Source: Sequoia sempervirens
Lineage: Eukaryota; Streptophyta; Pinopsida; Cupressales; Cupressaceae
Direction: 5' to 3'
Length of the DNA stretch: 64,000 nucleotides
Assembly: GCA_007258455.2 (NCBI GenBank)
Contig: VDFB02270651.1
Location: forward strand, 704,531,360-704,595,359
Part shown: positions 23,701 through 35,399 of the stretch, one piece after another
Numbering within the stretch: the stretch's first letter is position 1
How the letters are laid out: every line of letters starts with the position of its first letter
Program-made: the position numbers and the translations under genes
Notes under the pieces: model-generated
What the model was told of the DNA's origin: nothing
What the model saw: only the letters and a program-made list of their open reading frames with translations
The model's database searches: none

Positions 23701-25380
23701 GATGATTTTTTCAATTATTCCACCACATTGAATGGTGGTGGATTCATAGGTTTTTGCTCCTTTTCTCTTATTATAACAACTTCCCTTCATGGCTGACATT
23801 GTGACACCACGGTGAAGGTGCTAGGCACTAGGTTGGAAGCACTTTTAGGTTTTTGGATGACTAGTTGTAGGACAACTAGCTCGCTTGTGAATCTCCTCTT
23901 CAAGTGGGTGTTGTAATTGGGTTGTACTTGTGATGTTTTAGATGCAAATGTATCATTGGAAAACATTAGTTCTTCTTCTTCCATCCATGAGAAGAGTGTG
24001 TGGTTTGGAGTGATGTTTGCTTCCTACTCTAGTGACATCCCTTGCATTTGTGCGGTGAACACTGCATTTTCCATTTGCGAAGAGGTATACACATACCTTC
24101 TGGGGTCTAATGTTGTGGCTTGGCTGCACTGATCCACCACCTTTTGTTGTAGGTTGTCACAAAGGCAGTTTTGGGGAATGTGTGAATCACCACAAGGGAA
24201 GCACTAGGGATTGGTGTCATCCACTAAATTTTTTTGCCCTATAGTCAACTCTTTACTCGAGCTTAGGTTAGCACTTTGCAGCAGAGTGGGTACCTGCACC
24301 ATCTAATTTGTTGTTTGCGCCTACGGATTTGTGTAGGCGCCTCCTTGGAACTATTTTTATAGGTAAGAGGACCTTCTGCCTTGATAATTATAGTAGGTAG
24401 GCTTTAGAGGTATGGCCTAGTTACGCTTGATAGCGATTATCTCATTAACAATAATCTGCAACATTTCCTTGAACTCACTCATCTCCTCCTTTGAAGAGTC
24501 AGATGTAGAGGCAACATTTTGCGGCACGCTTAGATACATGTATATGGATGTCAGTGCACTGGTTGAAGGCATCTCCCAAGCAAGAACCGATAATTATGGG
24601 AATATAGGAATGATGGGCCAAGGTGGCAATTTACCGGTGTCTATCAAATTGTTCTCCACTTTGAAAACGACACTATATGCACCTGGTAGTGTGGTTTCGT
24701 CAAGAGACTAGATCATCATGGAAATGTCAGGGTTGATAGATTTCAAATAGAACATAAATGTCATATAGGGAAATGAGTGGATATCAACTTGAATCCTCTA
24801 CTAGCCAATATGGAACTGAGCATTGAAGTTAGCCATGGCTTCGTGCGGGGCTCGTTTTATAACCGATAGTTGATAATATAGTGATGATTGGTCTCATTCA
24901 TTCAAAAATATCTGATAGAAAGGTTCCTTGAGCTCATCCCAGGTACTGATAGAAATTTCTATTAATGTGTGGTATCAATCCAGTGCCTTGCCCCTGAAAG
25001 AGGTGGTAAGTAGCCTTAATGCCACATTTTGGGTTGTAACCCCATGTACCAGACATACATTTGCAACATCTTGTAGATGTTGGGATGGTGTTATTAAGCC
25101 ATCTCCGATGAATTTAGGTATGGATTTTAGGGTGGAAACTGGGATAGTGGCCCAAACAACAGGTGCTATTAGTGCAACAAGAGGGATTCTGGCTTCCTAT
25201 GCCACATAATTTCTATTAGCGCTAGACAACATGGCTAGCAAAAAAGGAGGAGGAAGGAAAATGTTCACTAATTGGGTCACGAGTTGTACTATCCCTAATG
25301 GTGGTACTAATAAACCAAGATTATTTACTATTTGGGACCTAGTAACAAGCCAATGGCTCATACACCCTTCTAAAAATTGG
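23701..25380 (-). pseudogene. Element B gag
   Basis: The capsid-like part is readable as DWYHTLISM, TWDELKEPFYQIFLNE (24990-24905) and APHEAMANFNAQFHIG (24860-24810). A nucleocapsid knuckle CFPCGDSHIPQNC (C-x2-C-x3-H-x4-C) lies at about 24215-24175. The frame then passes through METNA/TAQMQGMSLE (24070-24030) toward a Lys/Ser/Pro-rich stretch (23984-23787) and the protease. Stops such as DDTNP* occur throughout. The start was not found; gag probably began a few hundred bases below the PBS. Confidence 0.72.
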
Positions 25381-25426
25381 ATTCATTTAAGCTCAGTCCC
25401 ACCGGGCGTGCTAGGAAAAAGAAAAA

Positions 25427-25438
25427 CTTGGTGTGCCA
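25427..25438 (-). other. Element B primer-binding site (decayed)
   Basis: The minus strand reads TGGCACACCAAG five bases inside the LTR end ...CCTTGCCA. It resembles the TGGCGCGCCAGG-type PBS of plant Ty3 elements after three G-to-A changes. A second PBS-like word, GCACGCCCGGTGGGAC, lies nearby at 25397-25412. Confidence 0.45.
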
Positions 25439-25443
25439 AAAAT

Positions 25444-26734
25444 TGGCAAGGTAACAACCCTTTGTGGGAAACTCAGTTTATGGGTGACTTATTGTGCTAA
25501 ACTGAGTGACCTCTAGATTTTTAAAGAAGTCAATGTCTTCTGTAAATGGGGTTTTGGAATGGGAAAAGGAAACATATATAAAAATAAAGAATCTAACTAA
25601 GGTGATGCGCCATGACTTAGATAAAAGGCATGATAAACCTTTCTTTTCGATATGATCTAAGGGCCCACTTAGCAATTTACCATGTCCTAGAATAATAGAA
25701 ATTAAAGATTACAACATGAACAACTCATTCAATGACATAAAATAATTATCACACCAATTTACTGAAAAGAAAAGTCAAAAGACATGATCTAAACCAGTAA
25801 ACTTGCATTCAAATTATAGAAGTATGACAAATAAGCCATTCAAAAAATAATGGCACAGTGTAAAGTTTATCAATAGCATAAGAAAATAGAAAGGTCGAAC
25901 AATGGAATAGTCTATGAGTTCTTGCAATAATCTAAACAATAAAAAGGCCTAGTCTCTCCAAAAATCCTACAATTCTTAGAGTAGTGGAACTTGAAAAACA
26001 TGTAGCATGTAATCTTCAAACTCAAAACCCTTCTTCAAAAGCAAAGAGAAGTATTTATAGTGAGTCTTCCACCACCTAGCGAGCAGTAACCAAAAGGATT
26101 CTGAATACGAGCAATGATGTCAAGGCAATGATTTCCCTCAGCCATTGTAACAGAAAAGATTCGGGCCATAACATTTGGTCGCTCTCCATTCAGATGCATC
26201 CCCTACGAATGACGGCAGTGATCCCAACAAAGTATCATGCAGAAAAGTGTTGCCTCCTTGGATAGGCAGTTAGAACACATGGTAGAATACTGCAACCCAT
26301 TGTTCGCTTCATTCCTTGCATTGAAAAAGCATGCGCTGAAGAGACACGTAACAACATTTAGCTACCATGGCCAATTTACCCTTCCTCCATTGAAAGCTTT
26401 CTCTGAGATGACACATAGCAATAATTTCTAATAAAGATGCCTCCTGTGGGGTCAACTAAGTCTTTATGTGAATGGGAGCTACATGGCACATGGGCAGGTA
26501 CCGATGAGGAACTGAAAAGAAGCAATCAAATAACCTATAGTGAAGACACATGGGAGCATAGCGGGGGCTGATAGAAGAGCAAGGAGAAAATTCCTTTAGA
26601 GATCAATGAGAGGACACGTGACAGAGACCGTGGTGACTATCAAAAAAGGGGCTAACGATATTCATTTAAAGGCATGGGCTGGTACTTAGCCAAAAGCCAA
26701 ACTCAAAGGGAGCATGGTGAATTTCATATTCACA
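25444..26734 (-). repeat. Element B 5' LTR (right copy)
   Basis: It is the partner of 12013-13250. The left end reads TGGCAAGG on the plus strand (minus ...CCTTGCCA) and the right end ...attcaca (minus TGTGAATATG), giving TG...CA. The TATA box CTATAAATAC is on the minus strand at 26051-26060. Length is 1,291 bases. Confidence 0.85.
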
Positions 26735-27563
26735 CAACCTAAAGCCGATAGTTGAATTCCTTGATAACCATGTAACTACCTACAGGATCTTGTTCTTCAT
26801 TAGTCGATGAGGCAGTACTAAGACATTGAGAGGTTAAGATGACTTGAAGGAGGGAATAAATATGTAGAGATAGAGCAATCATGGGTCGTAGAATGATTGA
26901 ATCATGGTTGATCAAAGCAAGGGGTGAATGTAATGCTAACAAATTGATTCTGTGAATCAACACCTGAAAGAGCATAGCTCTATGACTTGTATGTAATTGA
27001 CATTTTACTATGATAACAAGAGATCTCTACTTTGGTGTGTGGATTTTTTCCTGAAAGGGTTTTCCCACATAAATTCATGTGTTGATGTTTTATTTTTTAT
27101 TCTGTTATTCTTGTATACATGCATCTTAAATAAAATGTAATTGTGAAGTTTTAAGTGGTTTATTTGCTTCTCTCTCCCAAGGATTAGCACTAGGAATGTG
27201 TATTCCACACTCTACTTTCCTTACAGTGATGTGGAAAAGACTGACTTTAGGCTTTCCTGCATCACCACGAAGGCCAACAAAAAACCATGTGGTGTTGTGG
27301 TGGATGCTTACAGTGACACTTTCAAAGGTTGAGGAGTTGGGATTTACACCCACTGGTTGCATTTTCTTAAAATTTTCTAAGGAATTTAAAAAAAAAACCC
27401 ATTTTTAACATAGCCTTTAATCATGGAATTCCATGATATCATATTTCTTTGAGCCATTTTTTGAAACATTTTGTTTACCATGTCTATGCTTCCACATTTT
27501 CATGTATGTCTAGCAGGGCACTTGCAACTACAACATATGATAGAAAATACCTGCTATAATGCT
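26735..27563. other. Unassigned spacer between elements B and C
   Basis: No gene is supported. The stretch gaaagggttttcccacataaa (27052-27072), with the T-rich sequence after it, resembles the R/U5 wording of copia LTRs, so an old solo LTR or LTR fragment is possible. The last five bases (27559-27563, atgct) are the left target duplication of element C. Confidence 0.4.
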
Positions 27564-28898
27564 TGTTGAACATTTAGAATATTGAGAGGGAGGGGTCAAT
27601 CAATATCGTATTAGACATTTTGAACACAAGAAATGCAATCACCAAAACATATTAACTGTAACAGGAAATGAAAGCATGAAACATCCACTTATCCACATAA
27701 CACATGAACACCAGGATTTTTACTTGGAAAACCCAAAATGGGAAAAACCACAATGAGGATTAGCTCACAATATATTATATTGAGATATAGTATATTATAG
27801 GGGCTCATTGCCAGGACACACTTTCCTTAAAAGGATCACAACCAAACTTAAGTACAATAAAAAATGGTATGGCTCATTGCCAAAATATGAACTGATACAA
27901 ATTGCACCTATCTTGTGTTATATTTCAGTTCCTTTGAAGCTCTAAATTTGAAGTATTGACCTACTTAAAAGTTTCTCAAAAGCTCTGCTTTGATTCTAAA
28001 CTTCTACCACTAAACACCGGTCACATCTAATATGCCATTATGTTCATGCATCCACTTATCTCTCATACATCTGTGCACCTTTACAATTCCAAAATACCTC
28101 ATATATATACCCAAATACATTTCACACATCAATTAGGTTGGCCTAATTATATGTAAACAAAACAATTCAAAATAGCTCTTGTCGACACCATACAAGATTT
28201 AAAAAAATATTTTGACATAAGAAAAACATATAATACTCAATTTCAAGTGGCATGGATCTGAAATATGTTACACTAACATCCACAAAGTATAATTAATCTT
28301 CTCAACATGTATCATGGATTAGGTCAGACAAGAATAGGACCTACTCACATAAACTCTAAACATACACATGCTTCTCAAAATAAACACCTTCCAAATTCGA
28401 TATTACTTCAGTTTCTCTTTACGTCAACATTAGAGAGACTACCTTTAGAACCTCAACATCAAAACAACCTTTTTAAGAAAATGTAGAATCTCCCATATAG
28501 GTATACTAAATAGAGAGATGATTGTAGTATACAGAGTTGAACATTGTCATTGATAACTTCTAGTACACATCACAAAACTTCTTGAAATCTTGAATATAGT
28601 TGTATGAATCAATCATAATGATATGATTAAGAGAGAAAAGTTACATCTATTCTTGTGATGAAGTGTGGACCCAAAAATTGATGCACTAGACCACAACACC
28701 ATGATTAAAGAACGCTTAACCAAACCTTTGACAGATTAGATTATGGTATAGTCAATACTATACAAATGATACCAAAAATATTACCACAATGTTGACATCA
28801 ATGAAAACACTAGGCCAGTCAAATCAGCCTATTTATGTACTCCTCATGCTCATGTTGCCAGGATTCATCAATAAATATAGATTCCTAAACTTCCAACA
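27564..28898 (-). repeat. Element C 3' LTR (left copy)
   Basis: It starts TGTTGAACATTTAG and ends ...CTTCCAACA on the plus strand; length 1,335. It aligns over its whole length to 32794-34091 with scattered substitutions and small gaps. A TATATATA stretch on the minus strand (28101-28109) may be the core promoter. Confidence 0.92.
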
Positions 28899-28900
28899 AT

Positions 28901-28912
28901 CTCCCCCTTTGT
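28901..28912 (-). other. Element C polypurine tract
   Basis: The minus strand reads AAAGGGGGAG two bases before the LTR start TGTTGGAAG. It is the plus-strand DNA primer site and fixes the element's orientation. Confidence 0.85.
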
Positions 28913-28969
28913 CATTGATGGTAACATGCATATCAAAAAAAAAATCATACTAATACAAAACCAACTGAA

Positions 28970-29060
28970 TACTCCCCCTTTCAAAATTAAGACCCCCCTT
29001 TCAAAATTGATACTGCCCCTTTCAAAATTGTTACTACGCCTTTCAAAATTGACCTTGAAT
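28970..29060 (-). repeat. Tandem PPT-like repeat next to the element C PPT
   Basis: The unit cccctttcaaaattgatact (about 20-22 bases) occurs four times in a row with changes, each containing a C-rich word equal to a purine tract on the minus strand (GAAAGGGG). A further PPT copy (tctccccctttgacatcaatgg) is at about 29122-29143. Confidence 0.8.
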
Positions 29061-29240
29061 TTCCAAAACTTCCAAAAATGTTTTCCAAACATTCAAATTT
29101 TTTTTTCTTCTCACTATCTATCTCTCCCCCTTTGACATCAATGGAAAAGGTCATGCAAGGTTCTAGTATATTTCCCTTGAATATATGTATCTATGCTCCA
29201 ACAAATTGATCAAAAGGATATGAACATATTAACCTAAAGA

Positions 29241-32200
29241 TTAATTAGATCCCTTAAGATTCTTCAGGATATCCTGCCATGTAGCTTGACCTTCTTCCCA
29301 AGAACCTTTTGCATGTGCAAGAGTCTTGTATAGTAATTCAAGCTTTGTTGAAGTCTCTATACCTTCTTCCGTAGTGTTGGGGTTGAGATTTATTTCTAAT
29401 AGATTGTCAATACTAGCAAGGGCACTGGATACAAGAGTGTGCCTTATTTTTACTAGATCTCTAAGTGCCACATATTGCTTGAATACCTCTATTCTTTGAA
29501 TTTGTAAGCTAAAGAATTTGTCCTACAGTTGCATGATGTAGGACCATCTCGGATTGTCCCTATCATTTTCCAAGCTATAAACATCTACTTGAGTGCTCAA
29601 CTGAATTTCATTCTGACTTATTTCATTCTTTGCATTTATTGTCTAGTTAGACCAATTTAGGTAGAAACATATTAACTCCTAAGCTTCTTCTTCACAACCC
29701 TAAACATCCTTCAATTCCTTCAAGACTCTGTGTTGTGCATCTACACATTTATTTTTTATTCCTTCTATATTTTATTCTATAGTTCTTTGTTCAAACTCAT
29801 CTCTTGTTTTCTCTTTCAATCCAAAGATGTATGCTTTCAATGAATCAACCATACTCCTAAGATTTTCCAAAGTGAACGCAGATGAATTAAAGTTAGCACC
29901 GAGAATAACTTCTTGTAAATATTTTAATGATTCATCCAGGTCTTGCATGTTTAAACTTTCATGCTCATCTTGGGTTACCTCAAGTTGACTTCCTTCTTGT
30001 TCTATGATCTCTCACTTAATAGAAACACATTTTCTCTTCTTTCTTGTTCTTTTTGTACTATCAGAGGCCTTAGTCATAGAATTTTATTCTAAATATGTTC
30101 TGTTGGGGTCCTTTGGATTTTCTAGAACTTTTACATAATGATCAACTTCCTCCATAGTTACTTCATAATCTAACTCAAAAATCCACAGAAGTTTGGGCTC
30201 AACTTATTCCATATAACAAAAATCAGTAGAGACAAGGAAATTAATGTCTCTAAAGTATTTTTCCACCACATTTTCTGGAATTCTTTTCCTCTTATTCATC
30301 CTCATCTGAAACATTCAAAAGAACGTTGCAAGAGTAGTTTCTTGATCATCCGAACCACCAAGATTCATCATGAGATTACTTATCTAGTGTTCTATAAGCT
30401 CTATATTTGTTGATTCAACCTTTCCAATAAGTGGTACATCTCCTTCATGAAATAAAATAGTAAGCAAACTATTAAAGTGTCATACCAAAATGTACTCTTC
30501 TTTTTCTTTTTGATTTCTTTCAAATTCTTCATTAAGTGTTTTCAAAGTAGCTCACAAAGATCATAGTCTGTACCATTCACAACCATGTAAAATACAATGT
30601 ATGCAACAACAACATAGACTATATAGTCATTACCAGGTAAGAAAATTTTATGTCTAATAAGAATTGCAGCATTACCAAATAGCCAAATTTTCAATTGTAC
30701 TCAAGACAAGTTCTTTTCCTTCAAGAGTTGCACCAGTCTTTTCTATTAATTATTAATTGTTGATAGAATTTTTCCTTGGACCTAGTCTGGAGGACCACAA
30801 ACTAGTCACATCCCTTATAGCTTCTTTGGTTATCAAGTGTGCACCATCAATCCAAATAGACTCATCATGAATCCTACTCAATGCAATTCTAATGTACTTT
30901 TTGTCAAATTCAAATAGTGGAAATTTTTCGCAATACATCCAGTTTGTTTTCCACTAGGTTTTGTATGCATCATAGTTTTCTTCCAATTAACTTTTCCACA
31001 AAATACTTAATTGAACAAGTGACATTTCCTCTATTTTTTCATAAATGTATGCATAAATATCTTCTATAGGAAAAACTCTAAGGGGAATGCTAGAAAATGC
31101 ACCCACTAAATCTTCTAATTCAAAGAATACATCTTTAATTTAATTTATAGTTTATCTAAAACATTCACTACCTTCAAACCATTCATTGCATTAAAACTGA
31201 AAATTCTAGAAAAGAATTGTGTAAGCAGAATACCTCTTGAATTTTCTCTAGCGAAGAGTAGGGTTTTTATGTTTATCTTCTGAAACATGTTGTGAATCCA
31301 CTTCCTCTTCTTCAATTTGCATTTCCTTCACATAAAATTATTTTCTCTTCTAAAATATGTTTTTAAACTCCATGATTTGACTGGTATCAATAAATGTGTC
31401 AACAATAAATTCTACAAAAAAAGTTATCAAACTTCGAGCCTTTGTATCCACAATTAATCTATAGATTCTCCACAAACGTCCACATTGCAATTTTTCCTTC
31501 AACATTCTTCAATAGCTTTATAAATTCCTTTTCCAAGACATCTTTTTGTCACAACTTGACACCTGGTATTTCAATAGGTTTTTATAATTTTTATGTTATT
31601 GCTCCCCCTAAGCTATTGCATGGTCTTAATTTCCAGAAGAATTATCTATATTCTTAGATTCATCTTTCTTTCTCCATATTTTTTTCATTTCCTTAACCTC
31701 AATAGGATCAACAAGTTCATTCCTCTTTGCCAGATTAGGCTATCTTCTATTCTTGCTTCTACAAACTTTTGAAATATGTCTGGGTTTGTTGCAAAAGTAG
31801 CATACAACATTTTTTTGACCAAATTGACTTCCATTCACTCTTGATCTACACTTGTTATCCTTATGTCCAAATACATTACATGTATAATAGTAGCCACTAA
31901 AATATTGGAACATTCTCCTTGTATTGTATCTATTCATCATTTGACTTCTGCACTCAATACTTCTATGTCCAAATTTCTTGCATGCAAAGAATTGTCTGAA
32001 GAAGAATCCAACATTTTGATTCATTCTACTCCTACATTATCTTGCTTTATGTCTATATTTATTGCATGAAAAAAAAATACCATTGAAATATGAGTACCTT
32101 TGTGCATTTGGTTGTCTAGTAGGAGGTATTCTAGTATTGCTTCTTTGATTTCTAAACTTTCTCCTATTTCCTTTCATCTTTTGATTGTCAACCTTGGTAG

Positions 32201-32723
32201 ATGTTAGATTTTCCTTTGAAATTTGTCCTTCTTCAAGTCCCAAACCACCTTTTTCTTTAGAGGATTTCTATATTGAAAGTAATTCATCAAGCATTGTAGT
32301 AGTTATTTTGAATTTCTTCTCATTTATTCTTGCTTTCTCCAAGTCAGACCTTAGGGTTACCACTTCTTGTTCAAGCTTTGTACATTCATCAATCTTGCTC
32401 TAAATTTCAACTTTCTGAAAATATTCAATTCTTTTATTTTCTTCCACTTGTACCTTTAGTCTGGTGATGTCCTCATTTTCTTTCTTCAATAGATCACTAA
32501 CTTCTCTATGCCTTTCTTTTAACTTATTGATTTTTTCTCTTAGTTTCTTGATGCATTCATTTGCCTCTCCTAGTCTTTTCTTCAAGCTTTTGTTCTCAGT
32601 TTCAACTCTGTCAAGATCCTCAAGAGAAGCTTTTAGTTCTTCTTTTTCAAGCATTTAATCATCTTCTAAGTATTTAATTGAAAAAAATTCTTCTAGAGCA
32701 ATAGGACGTTTCTTGTTAGTCAT
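29241..32723 (-). pseudogene. Element C single-frame polyprotein: coiled coil, zinc knuckles, unknown C-terminal region
   Basis: The start codon is at 32723 (MTNKKRPIALEEFFS) and the stop just after 29241, 1,161 codons with no net frameshift. Residues about 24-108 are a Lys/Glu/Leu-rich coiled coil (ELKASLEDLDRVETENKSLK, 32654-32400). Then come a basic stretch (GNRRKFRNQRSNTR) and at least three CCHC-like knuckles (FFACKKFGHRSIEC, YYTCNVFGHKDNKC, VVCYFCNKPRHISKVC; 32000-31750). The C-terminal half includes FPLFEFDKKYIRIALSRIHD (30925-30865) and a helical end (29471-29241); I do not recognise it. No capsid domain precedes the coiled coil. Many in-frame stops break it, including CAG-to-TAG and CAA-to-TAA cases. 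The knuckles suggest a nucleic-acid-binding Gag-like protein. Confidence 0.72.
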
Positions 32724-32780
32724 GGATTCAAAATTCCAAGATCTTCGTCAAATTGTTAAGATTTTGTCCAAGGTACCTTT

Positions 32781-32791
32781 CTCTGATACCA
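32781..32791 (-). other. Element C primer-binding site (initiator Met-tRNA type)
   Basis: The minus strand reads TGGTATCAGAG, the standard PBS complementary to the 3' end of plant initiator Met-tRNA. It lies two bases inside the LTR end at 32794. Confidence 0.9.
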
Positions 32792-32793
32792 AT

Positions 32794-34091
32794 TGTTGAA
32801 CATTTAGTATAATGAGAAGGGGGGGTGAATCAGTATTCTAATAGAATTTTTGAGCACAACAAATGAAATCACTAAAAAATATTAATTGTAATAGGAAACA
32901 AAAGCATGAAACATCCACAAATCCACATAACACACGAACACCATGATTTTTACATGGAAAAACCACGGTGAGGATTAGCTCACAATATATTATATTCAGA
33001 TATAGTATATTTCATGGGCTCACTTCTAGGACACACTATCCTTAAAAGGATCATAACCAAAGTTAAGTATAATACAAAATGGTATGGCTCAAGTTGCAAA
33101 AATATGAACTGATACAAAGTGCACCTATCTTGTGTTGTATTTTAGTTCTTTTGAAGCTTTGAATATGAAGTACTACCTTGCTTAGAAGTCGCTCAAAAAC
33201 TCTGCTTTGATTCTGAACTTCTACCACTAAACGCCACTCGCATTTGATATGTCATTTACATTCACACATCTACTTATCTCTCATACACCCACACACCTTT
33301 AAAATTCCAAAATATCTCATATATACCCAAATACATTCCACACATCAACTAGGTCAGTCTAATTAGATGTAAATAAAATAATCCAAAATAGCTCTTGTTG
33401 GAACCTTACAAGATTTAAAAACATCTTTTCACCTAAAAAAACTGTTTAATACTCAATTTCAAGTTGACGTGGAATTGAAATAGATTCAACTAGCATTTGA
33501 AAAGTATAACTAATCTTCTCAACATGTATCATGCATTAGGTCGATCAAGAATATGACGTAAAAAACTCCAATCATACACACACTTCTCAAAACAAACACC
33601 TCCAAATTTGATATTACTTTAGTTTCTCTTTAAATCAACATCAGAGAGACTACCTTTAGAACCACAACATCAAAACAACCTTCTCAATAAAGTGTGGAAT
33701 CTCCCATGCAGGTATAATGAATAGAGAGATGATTGTAGTATATAGAGTTGAACTCTGTCATTGATAACTTCTAGTACACATCACAAAACTTCTTGAAATC
33801 TTGAATATAGCTATATGATTAATAGATCAGAGTTACATCTCTTCTTGTGGTGAAGTGCGCACCCAAAAACCGATGCACTAGACCACAACACCATTAGTAG
33901 AGAACACTTAACCAAACCTTTGATAGATCAACTTCCGGTATAGTTAGTGCTATACAAATGACACCAAAAATGCTTCCCACAATATTGACATCAATGACAA
34001 CATTGGGCCAGCTGAATCAACCTATGTATGTACATCTCATGCTCATGTTTCTAGGCTGCATCAATGAAGACAGATTCCCAAACTTCCAACA
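32794..34091 (-). repeat. Element C 5' LTR (right copy)
   Basis: Length 1,298. It starts TGTTGAACATTTAG and ends ...CTTCCAACA on the plus strand and is followed by the target duplication atgct (34092-34096). Confidence 0.92.
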
Positions 34092-35303
34092 ATGCTTTGA
34101 TGGATGTCCCTTCATTATTAGTGTATATTTGATGTAGTGCACATTATTATAGTGCAAGCCTATTTTTTAGATTGTTTCATTTAGCATCACCAATATTCTC
34201 CACAAGAACATTGTTCCTATTTAAAATGATGGAAATGGTTCACATCTCTTGGAACAATCTAATTTTCAACAATCTTGGAGATGAAATCAGATGCAATGTG
34301 AAAATTAGAACATACTCAAAGGTTCTTAACAACTCTAATAGTTGTACTAGGGACCATGTTTAACAAAGAAAATGCAATTGATAACTTTTTACTATGGTGG
34401 TAGATAAAATATTCTTTTACGATCAAAACATTATAGCTTACATTCTCATTGTATCTACTATTATACCTCTCACTAACATTGTTATTTTATTGAAACCGTT
34501 ATCCTACTACCTCTACAAAAGAGATCCATTTGAAGGCATCTTGACTACATATTATGCGCAAAAAAACTCTACAAGTGTAACAAGATGTTTACAAGATAAA
34601 ATATGAATTCGTTGAAACATTACTGTCTAAGCAACATAATATCTTCAAATGAAGGAGCATTGTAACTATGACTAAGAAAACACTATTTAGGAATTGTTAG
34701 CACTGAGAAATGAAGAAGATAACACATTGAATTAGGTGATTGAGATCATTGAAAGGAATATCATTGTTAGAGAGTTACAAATTGTGAATTTTCATCTATT
34801 CTATAGGACTAAGAAAGGAAGAACACTATCAAACAATGATTGAATCATAAAAAAAAGTCCAAAAAAAATGAAATTTATTGTCAAACGGTGATAAAGATCT
34901 ATCCTCTAAGTCATTTGTACATGGTGATCAAGAACACAGTGAGTAAGAAGTAAAAGAGCAATGGATCATAGCACTACAAAATGGTCATGATTTATGCAAT
35001 GGACTTCACTATTCTTTTGATCACAAAGGATATCAAAATAATAACCAACATACTGATATGTAACAAGAATCACCAACAACCAACAATAAGTGAACCAAAA
35101 CCATGAAGAGATAGATGCACTCATTTCCCTGAAAGCATAACACTACCATAGCAATCTTCAAGTTGCACATTACCAACCATACCACACCTCCATAGTAAAC
35201 AACCATTCAAGAATGAGATTGATAGAATAAAGTATAGAGCCCCCCATGATTTTATCCTAAAACATTTCTATGTGGATGGATGGATGGATGGACACACAAG
35301 ACC
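34092..35303. other. Unassigned AT-rich stretch left of the inverted repeat
   Basis: No frame with a recognisable motif was found on either strand; short frames at 34172-34363 and 34394-34606 look like chance. It contains a (TGGA)n microsatellite at 35273-35292 just outside the palindrome. Confidence 0.4.
35273..35292 (+). repeat. (TGGA)5 microsatellite
   Basis: Five tandem TGGA units directly outside the left arm of the large inverted repeat. Confidence 0.9.
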
Positions 35304-35399
35304 CCATTGTTTCAAATTAGAAATTGTTGGCTCTTTCACATTTTTTTTCTTCATTTATTTGATCTAAGAAAAACTATTGTATAGAAGATGCTCTCAAAA

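Larger units (their letters stand above)
12013..26734 (-). mobile_element. Element B: Tat/Ogre-like Ty3/gypsy retrotransposon, 14.7 kb, both LTRs present
   Basis: Two related repeats (about 12013-13250 and 25444-26734) flank a minus-strand retroelement. In its sense the order is 5' LTR, PBS, gag, protease, extra RNase H, RT, RNase H, integrase, an antisense ORF, a further sense ORF, 3' LTR. The size and the 6-kb tail with accessory ORFs match the plant Tat branch, known for antisense ORFs and an added RNase H. All genes are broken. No matching target duplication was seen (right flank caacc, left end diverged). Confidence 0.85.
27564..34091 (-). mobile_element. Element C: complete non-autonomous copia-like LTR retrotransposon, 6.5 kb
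   Basis: Two LTRs (27564-28898, 32794-34091), both TGTTG.../...CAACA, enclose 3.9 kb. The PBS, PPT and perfect 5-bp target duplications ATGCT (27559-27563 and 34092-34096) are all present. The LTR text (gatttttac.tggaaaa, aaaaccac.gtgaggatta), the initiator-Met-type PBS and the tctccccctttg PPT are of copia/SIRE flavour. The internal part has a single coding frame with coiled coil and zinc knuckles but no protease, integrase or RT. It would have needed proteins from another element to move. Confidence 0.9.

Noticed and set aside
24427..25209. Two plus-strand frames of about 93 codons
   Set aside because: They are opposite the gag of element B, whose motifs (FYQIFLNE, CFPCGDSHIPQNC) are on the minus strand.
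27196..27408. 70-codon plus-strand frame in the spacer between elements B and C, considered as a host exon
   Set aside because: No motif, no splice context that I could defend, and LTR-like sequence directly upstream.
28970..29060. CRISPR-like spaced repeat
   Set aside because: Units are directly tandem, imperfect and PPT-like, in a plant retrotransposon. There are no spacers and no cas genes.
32464..32658. Ser/Phe/Leu-rich plus-strand frame resembling a signal peptide
   Set aside because: It is the antisense of the Lys/Glu/Leu coiled coil of element C.
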